From contig JAHHGU010000008.1 in NCBI GenBank assembly GCA_019359765.1, positions 87,929 to 142,248 of the forward strand: a stretch of 54,320 nucleotides of DNA, written 5' to 3'. Within the stretch, counting starts at the first letter, position 1; each line of letters starts with the position of its first letter. Of the stretch, positions 9,714 to 17,795 are shown one piece after another. The translations under genes were made by a program, and so were the position numbers. The DNA is from Aphanothece sp. CMT-3BRIN-NPC111 (lineage in GTDB: Bacteria; Cyanobacteriota; Cyanobacteriia; Cyanobacteriales; JAHHGU01). The notes under the pieces were generated by a model, which had not been told where the DNA came from, did not search any database, and was given only the letters and a program-made list of their open reading frames with translations.

Positions 9714-10151
9714 TTATGCAGGAAGCAACACGGTATCAATGATGTGAATAACGCCGTTATCAGCAGCAACATCCGCTGTTGCAACTGTCGCATTGTTCAC
9801 TTTGACACCGCCATTAGAAGCGTCAATTTTTACATCTGAACCTTCAACGGTAGTAGCTGAATTCAGCTTAACTACGTCAGCGGCCATCACTTTGCCTGAA
9901 ACGACATGATAGGTCAGGATTTGCGTAAGCTTTGGAATATCCTTAAGCAAATTGTCTACTGTACCTTCGGGAAGTTTAGCGAACGCTTCATCGGTAGGCG
10001 CAAACACAGTGAAGGGACCAGCGCCTGTTAGAGTATCTACCAAACCAGCAGCTTTGACGGCAGCAACTAGGGTGTTAAATGAACCTGCATTAACAGCAGT
10101 ATCAACGATATTAGCCAAGGTGTTACCTAGTTTGTGTGCATCTGTTAACAA
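9714..10151 (-). CDS. Fasciclin (FAS1) domain protein
   Basis: A single FAS1 domain fills the protein: [16 protein letters not shown] near the start, the conserved [17 protein letters not shown] box (H1), [12 protein letters not shown] (YH motif), and [15 protein letters not shown] (H2) at the end. FAS1 proteins are usually secreted or surface adhesion factors, but no signal peptide is visible. There is no ATG start. The longest frame begins at TTG 10151; a TTG at 10118 (protein LANIVDTA) matches where homologues start and has a weak AGGTAA upstream. The N-terminus may therefore be slightly damaged. It is the gene upstream of ocp on the same strand, separated by a stem-loop. Confidence 0.82.
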   Translation of the reverse strand: MLTDAHKLGNTLANIVDTAVNAGSFNTLVAAVKAAGLVDTLTGAGPFTVFAPTDEAFAKLPEGTVDNLLKDIPKLTQILTYHVVSGKVMAADVVKLNSATTVEGSDVKIDASNGGVKVNNATVATADVAADNGVIHIIDTVLLPA

Positions 10152-10245
10152 ATATAAACTTTTTTTAAGGATTAAGCTACATCTTTAGACGTATCTATAA
10201 TTTGTGCTATAATAATCTGCCTAAGTATTAAATATTAATTAAATC

Positions 10246-10283
10246 GGTTGGAATTGTTGGAGAGCGATCGCATCAACCTCATC
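10246..10283 (+). pseudogene. Relic of a second metH copy, part 1 (LELLESDRINL)
   Basis: The DNA encodes LELLESDRINL in one frame, matching [11 protein letters not shown] near the MetH C-terminus (genuine gene about 8165-8200). The similarity includes the HIP1 site and stops at 10283. It is a short non-functional fragment. A second fragment that continues the same protein lies 176 bases further on. Confidence 0.6.
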
Positions 10284-10458
10284 CTCTAACCCCGGTTCAA
10301 CCCCAAGGGCGCGTATCTGCTAATCTATCTGCCCGTTGCCTTTCTTGTTCTTCATTGTCGGTAAGACATCCTTGGCGGGATGAGGTGGATCATTTTGATA
10401 CATAATGCCCAGGCTCAGATAGTAGGGATGTAATCTAACATTATTGTGGTGAGTGCGC

Positions 10459-10584
10459 GATCGCATTAATCTTCACATGAGCGAAAGCAAACAGTTGGAT
10501 TCTGAGCAGTCTACGACGGCAATTGTGACATATCATCCAGCAGCAAAATACGTTAGTGCTGAGTTAACTTTTTGTAGCAGTTAG
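10459..10584 (+). pseudogene. Relic of a second metH copy, part 2 (C-terminal 34 codons)
   Basis: In one frame the DNA reads [19 protein letters not shown], then [15 protein letters not shown], followed by seven extra codons and a stop at 10582. The real MetH ends [19 protein letters not shown], then [15 protein letters not shown]. Many differences are silent, so the fragment diverged under selection before it decayed, or came from another MetH lineage. Together with part 1 it indicates an old metH 3' end split by about 175 bp of unrelated DNA. Confidence 0.75.
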
Positions 10585-10655
10585 CTAGATCTTATTATTG
10601 TTATATTTAAAAATAAGGTTTTTATACATTTCCTACTGTAATTAATAAAAGCGAT

Positions 10656-12407
10656 ATGCCACCGATTAAAAATTTCGACAGCATTAGTAAGTCACTTCTT
10701 TCCTTGTTGCAAAGCGCCCAGGAAGGGCAAACCCAACTTCCAGACTTTCAACGTAGCTGGGTTTGGAACGATGAGCAGATATGCAACTTATTAGTCAGTA
10801 TTTCGCTGTCTTATCCAATTGGGGCAGTGATGCTTCTGGAAACCGGAAATTCTCATGTACAGTTTAAGCCTCGTCCCATTGAAGGGGTAATACTAAATAA
10901 TCCGACAGAACCTGACAGGCTAATTCTAGATGGACAGCAGCGAATCACCTCACTTTTTCAGGTGCTTTTATTAGAAAATTCTGTCAAAACCAGAGATTCG
11001 CGAGGTAAAGAGATTCACCGCTGGTATTACATTGATATTGCCAAGGCACTCGATCCGAATATTGACCGTGAAGAAGCAATCGTCAGCGTGCCCGAAGACA
11101 AAATTACCCGCAATTTCCATAAGGAAGTTGTTGCTGACTATTCAACGCCTGAGAAAGAGTATGAGCATGAAGTTTTCCCGTTGGCGAAAATTTTCGACTA
11201 CTCCGAATGGATGACAAAATATAACGAATACTGGGATTACAAAAAGGAAAAAATTCAGCTTTTCAATAAATTTACTCAAGATATCATCAAGCAATTTGAG
11301 CAGTACCAAGTACCAGTTATCCTGCTATACAAAGAAACACCTAGAGAAGCGGTATGTCAGGTTTTTGAGAAAGTGAATACAGGCGGTGTATCTCTGACCG
11401 TCTTTGAATTGCTCACAGCTACCTACGCTGCTGATAATTTTGAGCTACGAAACGATTGGAATAAACGTGACCAGAAACTGAAGCAGCATTCAGTGTTAAA
11501 CAGCGTTGAAAACACTGATTTTTTACAAGCGGTAACTCTGGTAGCAACTCTTGAAAATGAAAATCGCTCTGTAAGCTGTAAACGAAAGGATATATTGAAA
11601 CTAACTCTTAAGGAATATCAGAAATGGGCTGATGTAGTCACTCAAGGATTTGAGCAAGCAGCAAAGTTTCTGCATAAGCAAAAGATATTCAGTGATCGCG
11701 ATTTACCCTATCAAACTCAGCTTACATCCCTGGCAACGATTTTCGCAGCATTAGGCGATCGCGCCAATAGCGCTGGAGCTAGCGAAAAGTTAGCAAATTG
11801 GTATTGGTGCGGAGTTTTTGGCGAACTTTATGGTAGCGCTATTGAAACCCGCTTAGCTAAAGATTTACCACAAGTGCAGGGCTGGATTAATGGTCAGGGT
11901 TCTGAGCCTGACACAATTAGAGATGCTAACTTTGCTCCTAGCCGTCTTTTGAGCTTATACACTCGCAGAAGTGCTGCCTACAAAGGGTTATCTGCTTTGT
12001 TGTTGCGGGATGGAGGCTGCGACTTCTTCACGAGTTATCCTATCGATACTTTGATGAGCTTTGATGAGGCTATTGATATTCATCACATCTTTCCGAGACA
12101 CTGGTGCCACAACAACGGTATTAAATCTGAGTATGACTGTGTAATTAACAAAACACCTCTTTCAGCTAAAACTAATAAAATGATTGGGGGAAACGCACCA
12201 AGCCTTTATTTATCCAAGATTGAGAGTAATGCTAAAATTTCTGAAACCCAAATGGATGATATTTTGCGATCGCACGTAATTAATCCAGCTACCTTACGGG
12301 CAGATGATTTTGAAACTTTTTTCCAAGCTAGAAAAAATGCGCTTTTAGATCGGATCGAGAAGGCTATCGGTAAGCCGATTCTGCGTGAAGCAGCGGAAGA
12401 GGCATAA
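10656..12407 (+). CDS. DUF262 / HNH-type protein, GmrSD-like single-chain putative restriction enzyme
   Basis: The N-terminal DUF262 domain is ParB/Srx-like: LPDFQRSWVWND (28-39) and LILDGQQRITSL (about 90-101) are its hallmark motifs and in GmrS-type proteins form the nucleotide-binding and hydrolysis site. The C-terminal part contains IDIHHIFPRHWC (about 472-483) followed by NKTPLS, a His-Me finger (DUF1524/HNH-like) nuclease motif. Fusion of the two in one 583-residue chain resembles type IV restriction enzymes of the GmrSD group that attack modified phage DNA. It stands alone, with no methylase or helicase beside it, downstream of the metH relics. The start at 10656 is the first ATG of the frame. 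A defence role is inferred from the family. Confidence 0.85.
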   Translation: MPPIKNFDSISKSLLSLLQSAQEGQTQLPDFQRSWVWNDEQICNLLVSISLSYPIGAVMLLETGNSHVQFKPRPIEGVILNNPTEPDRLILDGQQRITSLFQVLLLENSVKTRDSRGKEIHRWYYIDIAKALDPNIDREEAIVSVPEDKITRNFHKEVVADYSTPEKEYEHEVFPLAKIFDYSEWMTKYNEYWDYKKEKIQLFNKFTQDIIKQFEQYQVPVILLYKETPREAVCQVFEKVNTGGVSLTVFELLTATYAADNFELRNDWNKRDQKLKQHSVLNSVENTDFLQAVTLVATLENENRSVSCKRKDILKLTLKEYQKWADVVTQGFEQAAKFLHKQKIFSDRDLPYQTQLTSLATIFAALGDRANSAGASEKLANWYWCGVFGELYGSAIETRLAKDLPQVQGWINGQGSEPDTIRDANFAPSRLLSLYTRRSAAYKGLSALLLRDGGCDFFTSYPIDTLMSFDEAIDIHHIFPRHWCHNNGIKSEYDCVINKTPLSAKTNKMIGGNAPSLYLSKIESNAKISETQMDDILRSHVINPATLRADDFETFFQARKNALLDRIEKAIGKPILREAAEEA

Positions 12408-12449
12408 AATTAAAATTTCTTGTCAGCGCCCTGGGAGCCTAAACTGCCT

Positions 12450-12463
12450 GCCTCAGCTGAGGC
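12450..12463. promoter_or_regulatory. Perfect 14-bp palindrome
   Basis: GCCTCAGCTGAGGC is its own reverse complement and lies 43 bases after the DUF262 gene. With no loop it is a poor terminator; it could bind a dimeric regulator. The rest of the 278-bp spacer up to the next gene shows no ORF with a ribosome site. Confidence 0.3.
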
Positions 12464-12685
12464 TATGACCTACCCATGATTCCATTTTGGGTTTTCCTAC
12501 AAGTGAAATTCGCGGGCTAGCGACCTTTTTTGTTTTTGCTTATGTAATTTATGCAACGCTGTGCATCCAGGCTACATCTCTGGAGCGATGAATACCGTAG
12601 CTAGAACTACAAAAATTATCAGTGTAAATCACAACTTAATTCTGCAAGTGTCTGCTTTGGTTTTACCTTGCAGAAGGGGAGATAT

Positions 12686-13243
12686 ATGGCTGAAAGCAAT
12701 CAAAAACGTGCGGTTGGGCTATTTGCCCAGCGTGAAAGAGCGGAACAGGCACTCAATGAATTGAAAGCTTCAGGCTTTTCAATGGACAAAGTTTCGATAG
12801 TTGCCAAGGATGCAGACGAGAATAGTCAGCTTGGCGGTGCCCAGGCGAGCGATCAGCTTGGTAATCAAGATATAGAGACTGCAACATCTGTGGTTGCGGA
12901 TGCTGCCACCACTGCTACTTGGGGCACGGTGCTAGTTGGTCTTACAAGCCTCGCAATTCCCGGTATAGGACCTGTGATAGCCGCAGGTAGCCTGGGTGCA
13001 GCATTAGTAACTAACTTGGGGGGTCTTGCTATTGGAACAGCAGCAGCAGGTGGTTTGGTTAACGCACTCACCGATATAGGCATTCCCGAAGAACAGGCTA
13101 GACATTTTAGCGATCGCCTCCATCTAGGCAATTATTTGCTCATACTAGATGGCACAGAGGATGAGATTAGCAGTGCTGAAGGAATCTTTAGCAATAGTGG
13201 TATTCAAGATTGGAGCGTTTTTGAGACTCCCGCGCATGCATGA
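12686..13243 (+). CDS. General-stress-protein-17M-like protein with glycine/alanine-rich membrane-like core
   Basis: The first 50 residues (RAVGLFAQRERAEQALNEL, then KASGFSMDKVSIVAKD) match the small alpha/beta domain of general stress protein 17M (YflT-type). The middle, about residues 65-130, is a Gly/Ala-rich hydrophobic stretch with a GIGPVIAAGSLGAAL core, probably membrane-associated. The end (ARHFSDRLHLGNYLLIL) again looks like a small ferredoxin-like domain. I chose the ATG at 12686 because AGGGGAG lies five bases before it, not the TTG at 12668. Proteins of this kind are abundant in stressed cyanobacteria; the molecular role is unknown. Confidence 0.8.
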   Translation: MAESNQKRAVGLFAQRERAEQALNELKASGFSMDKVSIVAKDADENSQLGGAQASDQLGNQDIETATSVVADAATTATWGTVLVGLTSLAIPGIGPVIAAGSLGAALVTNLGGLAIGTAAAGGLVNALTDIGIPEEQARHFSDRLHLGNYLLILDGTEDEISSAEGIFSNSGIQDWSVFETPAHA

Positions 13244-13341
13244 CGGGGGATTCTTGATTCTTTGAGGCAACTTGCTTTGATAGGGTTGCACAGAGCCAAA
13301 CTAGCAGTTATCTCTCCTCAAGCGTTTTCTGCATCAGCGCG

Positions 13342-13383
13342 TAGAGTCACCCAACAGGTGCAAAAATTTGATGGGTGACTCTA
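13342..13383 (+). terminator. Perfect 12-bp stem-loop after the stress protein gene
   Basis: TAGAGTCACCCA and TGGGTGACTCTA pair perfectly around an 18-base loop that contains AAAAATTT. It lies 100 bases after the stop. There is no clean T-run, so it may be an mRNA end structure or processing site rather than a classical terminator. Confidence 0.45.
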
Positions 13384-13427
13384 TCCGCTCTACCCATAAA
13401 ACAAATAATTAAGTGGCTCTACTTATG

Positions 13428-13482
13428 ATCTCTGTCTAATCGGCATCCACCTTGGCAAGTATGGGTGCGAGTAGACAGAGAT
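13428..13482. repeat. 11-bp inverted repeat in the spacer before glcE
   Basis: ATCTCTGTCTA (13428) and TAGACAGAGAT (ending 13482) are exact reverse complements 33 bases apart, followed by TGTTTTG. The rest of this 512-bp spacer (13244-13755) holds short repeats of the GGCTCGCC / GCTACGCTAAGG kind at 13550-13650 and no convincing gene. Confidence 0.4.
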
Positions 13483-13755
13483 GTTTTGACAGCAACAATG
13501 CGCTCAAAGCATTCTTGAGAGGTATAGGCAGGTTCTCTAGCACCTAAAGCAGGCTACGCTAAGGCTCGCCACGACAGAATTGTTAATTTGCGTAAGTCCT
13601 GATGATCTAGGACTCGCAGGCTCGCCGCAAGAGTGGTAGCCTACGATACTAGGGTCAAAAAATTTATTGTTTGAAAGCTGAATAGTAGAATTTTTAACTT
13701 TACTGATAAATATGAAAACTAAAGCAGATGATTTCGATCCGGAAGGAGTAGCTTA

Positions 13756-15063
13756 ATGAAAGCGATCGCGCAAGAACTGGAAACCATAGTCGGATCGGAC
13801 AAAGGTATCTGTAATTGGGATAACTTAGACGCCCATTGGCAAGAACGGATCGAGAAGGCGTTGGTAAATTCTGTTGCTCAAGCTAGTATCGTCTATCCCC
13901 AAACTCAGAAAGAACTAGCAGAAGTGATGACGTGTGCCCATTCTCACAACTGGGGCGTTTTGCCCTGTGGCAGGGCTAGCAAACTAAGTTGGGGCGGATT
14001 GGTCTCTAAAGTCAACCTGGTGATCAGTACCTCACGCCTGAATCGCTTGATTGAACACGCAGTTGGCGATTTAACCGTCACTGTAGAAGCTGGAATGAAG
14101 TTTGCCGAATTGCAGAAGGTTTTAGCTACCGCCAATCAATTTCTCACCCTCGATCCAGCTTATCCAGAAGACGCCACCATTGGCGGCATAATCGCCACAG
14201 CGGATACTGGCTCCCTGCGACAACGTTATGGGGGTGTGCGAGATATATTACTGGGGCTTTCCTTTGTGCGTGCCGATGGTCAAATCGTCAAGGCTGGCGG
14301 TAGGGTCGTCAAAAATGTTGCCGGTTACGACTTAATGAAGCTGTTCACTGGCTCTTATGGAACTCTGGGCATTATCTCTCAAGTATCCCTGCGAGTTTAT
14401 CCCCTGCCGATAGCGTCGGGAACTGTAGTTTTGACTGGAGAAGCGGAGGCATTAGGGGCGATCGCCAAAACTCTCCTAGCCTCTGCCATGACCCCCACAG
14501 CAGCGGATTTGCTCTCCCCCCACCTAGTAGCTAAATTGGGTATAGGTCAAGGAATCGGCTTAATCGCTCGCTTCCAAAGTGTACCGGAGAGTGTGCAGCA
14601 ACAATCAGCGCGACTGCTGGAAGTTGGGCAACAGGTGGGTTTACAGGGCATGATTTATTCAGATGCCGATGAGATAGAGATATGGCACAAGTTACAAGAA
14701 CAAATGTGGGCGAGTACCCAGGCATCGGCAATTATTTGCAAAATAGGAGTAAGACCCTCACAAGCCGTAACCATTTTGAGTCAACTGGACAGCCTAACCT
14801 CCCACAATGGAATCGGATTAATTCATGCCAGTAGTGGCTTAGGGTTATTACGATTCGAGCAGTCGCCGATTTTACAAGAGATGCGACGCAGTTGCCAAAC
14901 CCAAGGCGGCTTCCTCAGCATCCTCGAAGCACCGCCTAATATTAAGGAAAAAATGGATGTCTGGGGCTACAGCGGCAACGCCCTCGATTTAATGCGTAAA
15001 ATCAAAAACCAATTTGATCCCGAAAATATTCTCAGTCCCCATCGTTTTGTTGGGGGCATTTAG
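13756..15063 (+). CDS. glcE: Glycolate oxidase/dehydrogenase FAD subunit GlcE
   Basis: GlcE is the smaller FAD-binding subunit of the GlcDEF glycolate dehydrogenase, which oxidises photorespiratory glycolate to glyoxylate. The 435-residue protein has the FAD-binding type-4 (PCMH) fold: VYPQTQKELAEVM near 55, LPCGRASKLSWGG near 75, and the flavin-pyrophosphate segments ATIGGIIATADTGS, GGRVVKNVAGYDLMKL and GSYGTLGII. The C-terminal end IKNQFDPENILSPHRF is the usual FAD-oxidase tail. GGAAGGAGTAGCTTA gives an excellent ribosome site. glcF follows on the same strand after 266 bp; glcD is not in the window. Confidence 0.92.
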   Translation: MKAIAQELETIVGSDKGICNWDNLDAHWQERIEKALVNSVAQASIVYPQTQKELAEVMTCAHSHNWGVLPCGRASKLSWGGLVSKVNLVISTSRLNRLIEHAVGDLTVTVEAGMKFAELQKVLATANQFLTLDPAYPEDATIGGIIATADTGSLRQRYGGVRDILLGLSFVRADGQIVKAGGRVVKNVAGYDLMKLFTGSYGTLGIISQVSLRVYPLPIASGTVVLTGEAEALGAIAKTLLASAMTPTAADLLSPHLVAKLGIGQGIGLIARFQSVPESVQQQSARLLEVGQQVGLQGMIYSDADEIEIWHKLQEQMWASTQASAIICKIGVRPSQAVTILSQLDSLTSHNGIGLIHASSGLGLLRFEQSPILQEMRRSCQTQGGFLSILEAPPNIKEKMDVWGYSGNALDLMRKIKNQFDPENILSPHRFVGGI

Positions 15064-15065
15064 CT

Positions 15066-15286
15066 TTTATCCGAAAAGTGGTTTTAAGATATTTTTAACC
15101 ACAGATAAACACTGATGAACACAGATACCAGGAAGTATTGAACTACTAAAACTGATTTTAAAAGATAGGCTCTTAAACCGTAGCATACAAATAATTTTGT
15201 CAAATAGAATATCTGCGTTTATCCGCGTTTATCTGCTTTCATCTGCGGTTTAAATTCTCTTAAATCAACGTTTCAGATAAGTTCTA
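15066..15286. repeat. Two inverted copies of a dispersed repeat between glcE and glcF
   Basis: The first unit (about 15066-15174) starts TATCCGAAAAGTGGTTTTAAG, contains ACCACAGATAAACACTGATG, and ends GATAGGCTCTTA. It is clearly related to the MITE at 30881-30989. The second, more diverged unit (about 15209-15286) is inverted: its reverse complement starts AGAACTTATCTGAAACG and contains AACCGCAGATGAAAGCAG. The two can pair with each other into a long hairpin that occupies nearly the whole spacer and could affect glcF expression. No promoter was recognised. Confidence 0.65.
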
Positions 15287-15329
15287 ATAACCTGTTGCTA
15301 AAAACTCCAAAGACACTAATAATACAGCC

Positions 15330-16682
15330 GTGCAAACCCCAACCCCTAACCCTGAAACTCAAAACTCTTTCCCCACACCCACTTTCGACGCAAATCATCC
15401 CCCTGACCCCAAGTTGATTGATGCTTGCGTTCATTGCGGATTCTGCCTCTCCACTTGTCCCAGTTATCGAGTTATGGGCAAAGAAACTGATTCTCCTAGA
15501 GGTCGGATTTACCTTATGGATGGCGTCAACGAGGGTGATATTCCTCTTTCACCGGCAACTGTGCAACACTTTGATACTTGTCTGGGGTGTCTTGCCTGTG
15601 TTACTACCTGTCCTTCTGGTGTTCAGTACGATAAGTTGATTGCTGCTACCCGTCCTCAAATTGAACGCAACCACACCCGCACGCCCATAGAACGGCTTTA
15701 TAGACAACTCATCTTTTCTTTATTTCCCTACCCAGAACGCCTGCGAATACTGCTAGCCCCTTTGTTTGTATATCAGAAATTGGGCTTGCAGAAACTTGTC
15801 CGTTCTAGTGGTTTACTAAAGCGTGTATCTCCTCACTTGGCAGCGATGGAATGGAATCTGCCAAAGCTTTCTCTCGACGCTTTCCAAGAGTCTCTACCTG
15901 AGGTCATTCCAGCAGAAGGCAAAAAACGCTATCGAGTCGGCGTTATTTTAGGCTGCGTGCAGCGGTTGTTCTTTTCCAGGGTTAATCAAGCAACTGTGCG
16001 TGTCTTAACTGCCAATGGTTGTGAAGTCGTTATTCCGAAAACTCAGGGTTGTTGTGCCGCACTCCCGCATCATCAAGGCCAGGAAGAACAAGCTAAGGAA
16101 CTGGCACGTAAAATGATCGATAGCTTTGAAGGTACAGGTGTTGATGCCATAATTATCAACGCTGCTGGTTGCGGTCATACCCTGAAAGAATACGGTTCCC
16201 TTCTGCAAGATGACCCAGATTATCACAGTAAAGCTGTCGAATTTGCCAGTAAAGTTAAAGACGCTCAAGAGTTTCTTTACGAGGCTGGTTTAACAACCAA
16301 ACTTTCACCACTTTCAGATCAAAAGCTGACGTTGGTATATCAAGATGCTTGTCATTTATTACATGGGCAAAAAATAAGTGTACAACCGCGCCAGTTATTA
16401 AGGCAAATTCCAGACGTTCAACTGCGAGAACCAATAGACGCTGCCTTGTGTTGCGGCAGCGCTGGTGTTTATAATCTGTTGCAACCAGAAGTAGCTGATG
16501 AGTTAGGTCAGCAAAAGGTTGAAAATCTTCTCAACACGGGCGCTCAATTAATTGCTTCTGCAAATCCCGGTTGTACACTGCAAATCAGTAAGCATTTGCA
16601 GCTACAGGGAAAAGAAATTCCTATCATGCATCCCATAGAGTTATTGGATTATTCAATGAGGGGCGTGAAACTATTTCCTTAA
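15330..16682 (+). CDS. glcF: Glycolate oxidase/dehydrogenase iron-sulfur subunit GlcF
   Basis: GlcF carries electrons from the flavin subunits to the membrane quinone pool. Two [4Fe-4S] ferredoxin motifs are visible, CVHCGFCLSTCP (about 34-45) and CLGCLACVTTCP (about 89-100). Two CCG cysteine-rich domains follow, one with GCCAALPHHQG (about 239-249) and one with CCGSAGVY (about 376-383) and ANPGC near the end. The 450-residue length is normal for the family. The start is GTG 15330 (protein MQTPTPN); no strong ribosome site is seen. It is probably co-expressed with glcE despite the repeat-filled gap. Confidence 0.92.
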   Translation: MQTPTPNPETQNSFPTPTFDANHPPDPKLIDACVHCGFCLSTCPSYRVMGKETDSPRGRIYLMDGVNEGDIPLSPATVQHFDTCLGCLACVTTCPSGVQYDKLIAATRPQIERNHTRTPIERLYRQLIFSLFPYPERLRILLAPLFVYQKLGLQKLVRSSGLLKRVSPHLAAMEWNLPKLSLDAFQESLPEVIPAEGKKRYRVGVILGCVQRLFFSRVNQATVRVLTANGCEVVIPKTQGCCAALPHHQGQEEQAKELARKMIDSFEGTGVDAIIINAAGCGHTLKEYGSLLQDDPDYHSKAVEFASKVKDAQEFLYEAGLTTKLSPLSDQKLTLVYQDACHLLHGQKISVQPRQLLRQIPDVQLREPIDAALCCGSAGVYNLLQPEVADELGQQKVENLLNTGAQLIASANPGCTLQISKHLQLQGKEIPIMHPIELLDYSMRGVKLFP

Positions 16683-16709
16683 AAAGTTGTTTCCAGCCAT
16701 CCACTAATA

Positions 16710-16862
16710 ACTGGAGTTTAGACTAAGTAGGTGGCATAATTAAACGTAAAATCCTGTGGGCTGAAACCCTCGGCTCCTCTAGGAAAGCGGTTTCTAAAAG
16801 TGCTGTTTATTTATGACCACCTACTTAACCGCACTAAACGTGCGGTTAGTCTAAACTCCAGT
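16710..16862. repeat. MITE-like element with long terminal inverted repeats and an embedded hairpin
   Basis: The 153-bp element begins ACTGGAGTTTAGACTAA, then GTAGGTGG at 16728, and ends with the reverse complement of the same sequence. In the right arm an extra hairpin AACCGCACTAAACGTGCGGTT is inserted between the two blocks. TAATA/AATAA flank the ends. No ORF lies inside. This is a typical architecture for a non-autonomous transposable element downstream of glcF. Confidence 0.6.
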
Positions 16863-16953
16863 AATAAGCATGGTGCCCAAAAATTGAAAAAATCTAATTA
16901 TCTGAAAAAGTTTATTTAGAAAAAATGAGTAATTAGATTGTGCTCGATTGATA

Positions 16954-17367
16954 TTAATTATCGCCAATAAAATTGCTCACAACCTGACGAATTTTCTCGG
17001 CGTCAAATGGCTTTGTCAAGTATTCGGTTGCTCCAGCAAGACGTCCTTGCACTTTATCAAAAGCTCCATCTTTTGCGGTTAACATGATGATAGGCAAAGA
17101 CCTAAATTGAGGTAAGCTACGCAATGTCCGGCAAAGCTCCAAGCCATCAATCCCAGGCATCGTCACATCTAATAGTAAGAGCGAAATCGGCTGGTGGTAA
17201 ATCAATGCTAAGGCATCCACAGCATTATCGGCAACCAGAACTTGGTAGTTACTAGCTAGCGCCTGTTTGATACTTTCTTGCATGATAATGCTGTCATCTA
17301 CGGCTAGGACTGTGGCTACACTATTCGCACTTGAAAGCATATTTTCCACATTTTTTGTAAATAGCAA
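16954..17367 (-). CDS. Single-domain response regulator (CheY-like)
   Basis: The protein is one receiver domain with no output domain. It has the acidic pair D24/D25 in LAVDDS, the phosphoryl-accepting D67 in LLLLDVTMP, T97 in MLTAKD and K119 in LTKPFD. The frame begins at 17367, but the ATG at 17340 (protein MLSSANS) could be the real start. It is divergent from the adjacent PAS/GAF histidine kinase and the chemosensory genes, so it is the most likely phosphorylation target of that kinase or of CheA in this window (inference from position). Confidence 0.9.
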   Translation of the reverse strand: MLFTKNVENMLSSANSVATVLAVDDSIIMQESIKQALASNYQVLVADNAVDALALIYHQPISLLLLDVTMPGIDGLELCRTLRSLPQFRSLPIIMLTAKDGAFDKVQGRLAGATEYLTKPFDAEKIRQVVSNFIGDN

Positions 17368-17529
17368 ATTACTCCAAAAAGTTTGGGTTAATAACTTAAA
17401 CAGTAAAGCTTTTTCTTTTCCTATTTCTCAAAAGTCTATTTTTTTAAGAAGCTTTATTTGAAAATGTTTAAATTTGCGGTTAATTATAACATATTTATTA
17501 ATAATTAAGTTTTTGCTATTCAAATAGGG

Positions 17530-17593
17530 CTTACGCACCAAAATCATAAAACCTTGATCCCCCCTAGCACCCTAAGGGGGATCTCTGCGTAAG
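17530..17593. repeat. Nested inverted repeat upstream of the histidine kinase gene
   Basis: CTTACGCA (17530) and TGCGTAAG (ending 17593) bracket an inner stem made of GATCCCCC and GGGGGATC. Sequences of the type CCCCCTAGCACCCTAAGGGGG are recurrent spacer repeats in cyanobacteria. It lies in the 428-bp space between the divergent regulator and kinase genes, which otherwise shows AT-rich DNA and one HIP1-like site. Confidence 0.5.
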
Positions 17594-17795
17594 GACTGGT
17601 AGTTTAAATAATTAAACAATTTTTTAAAGTAAATACATCACTAATTGGTTAATTTTAGTAAAAATTTAGCGATAGGTGTTAGAAGGATAGCCTATTCGGG
17701 CAGTCTGTATTAGGAGGATCAATCAAGTGTATCGAAGCGATCGCTAACTGGCATTCTGCTCCAGGTATTTATCACTAGAGCTTTAAAGATAACTG

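Noticed and set aside
12561..12764. 67-codon frame before the stress protein
   Set aside because: It overlaps the well-supported stress protein gene in another frame and has no ribosome site.
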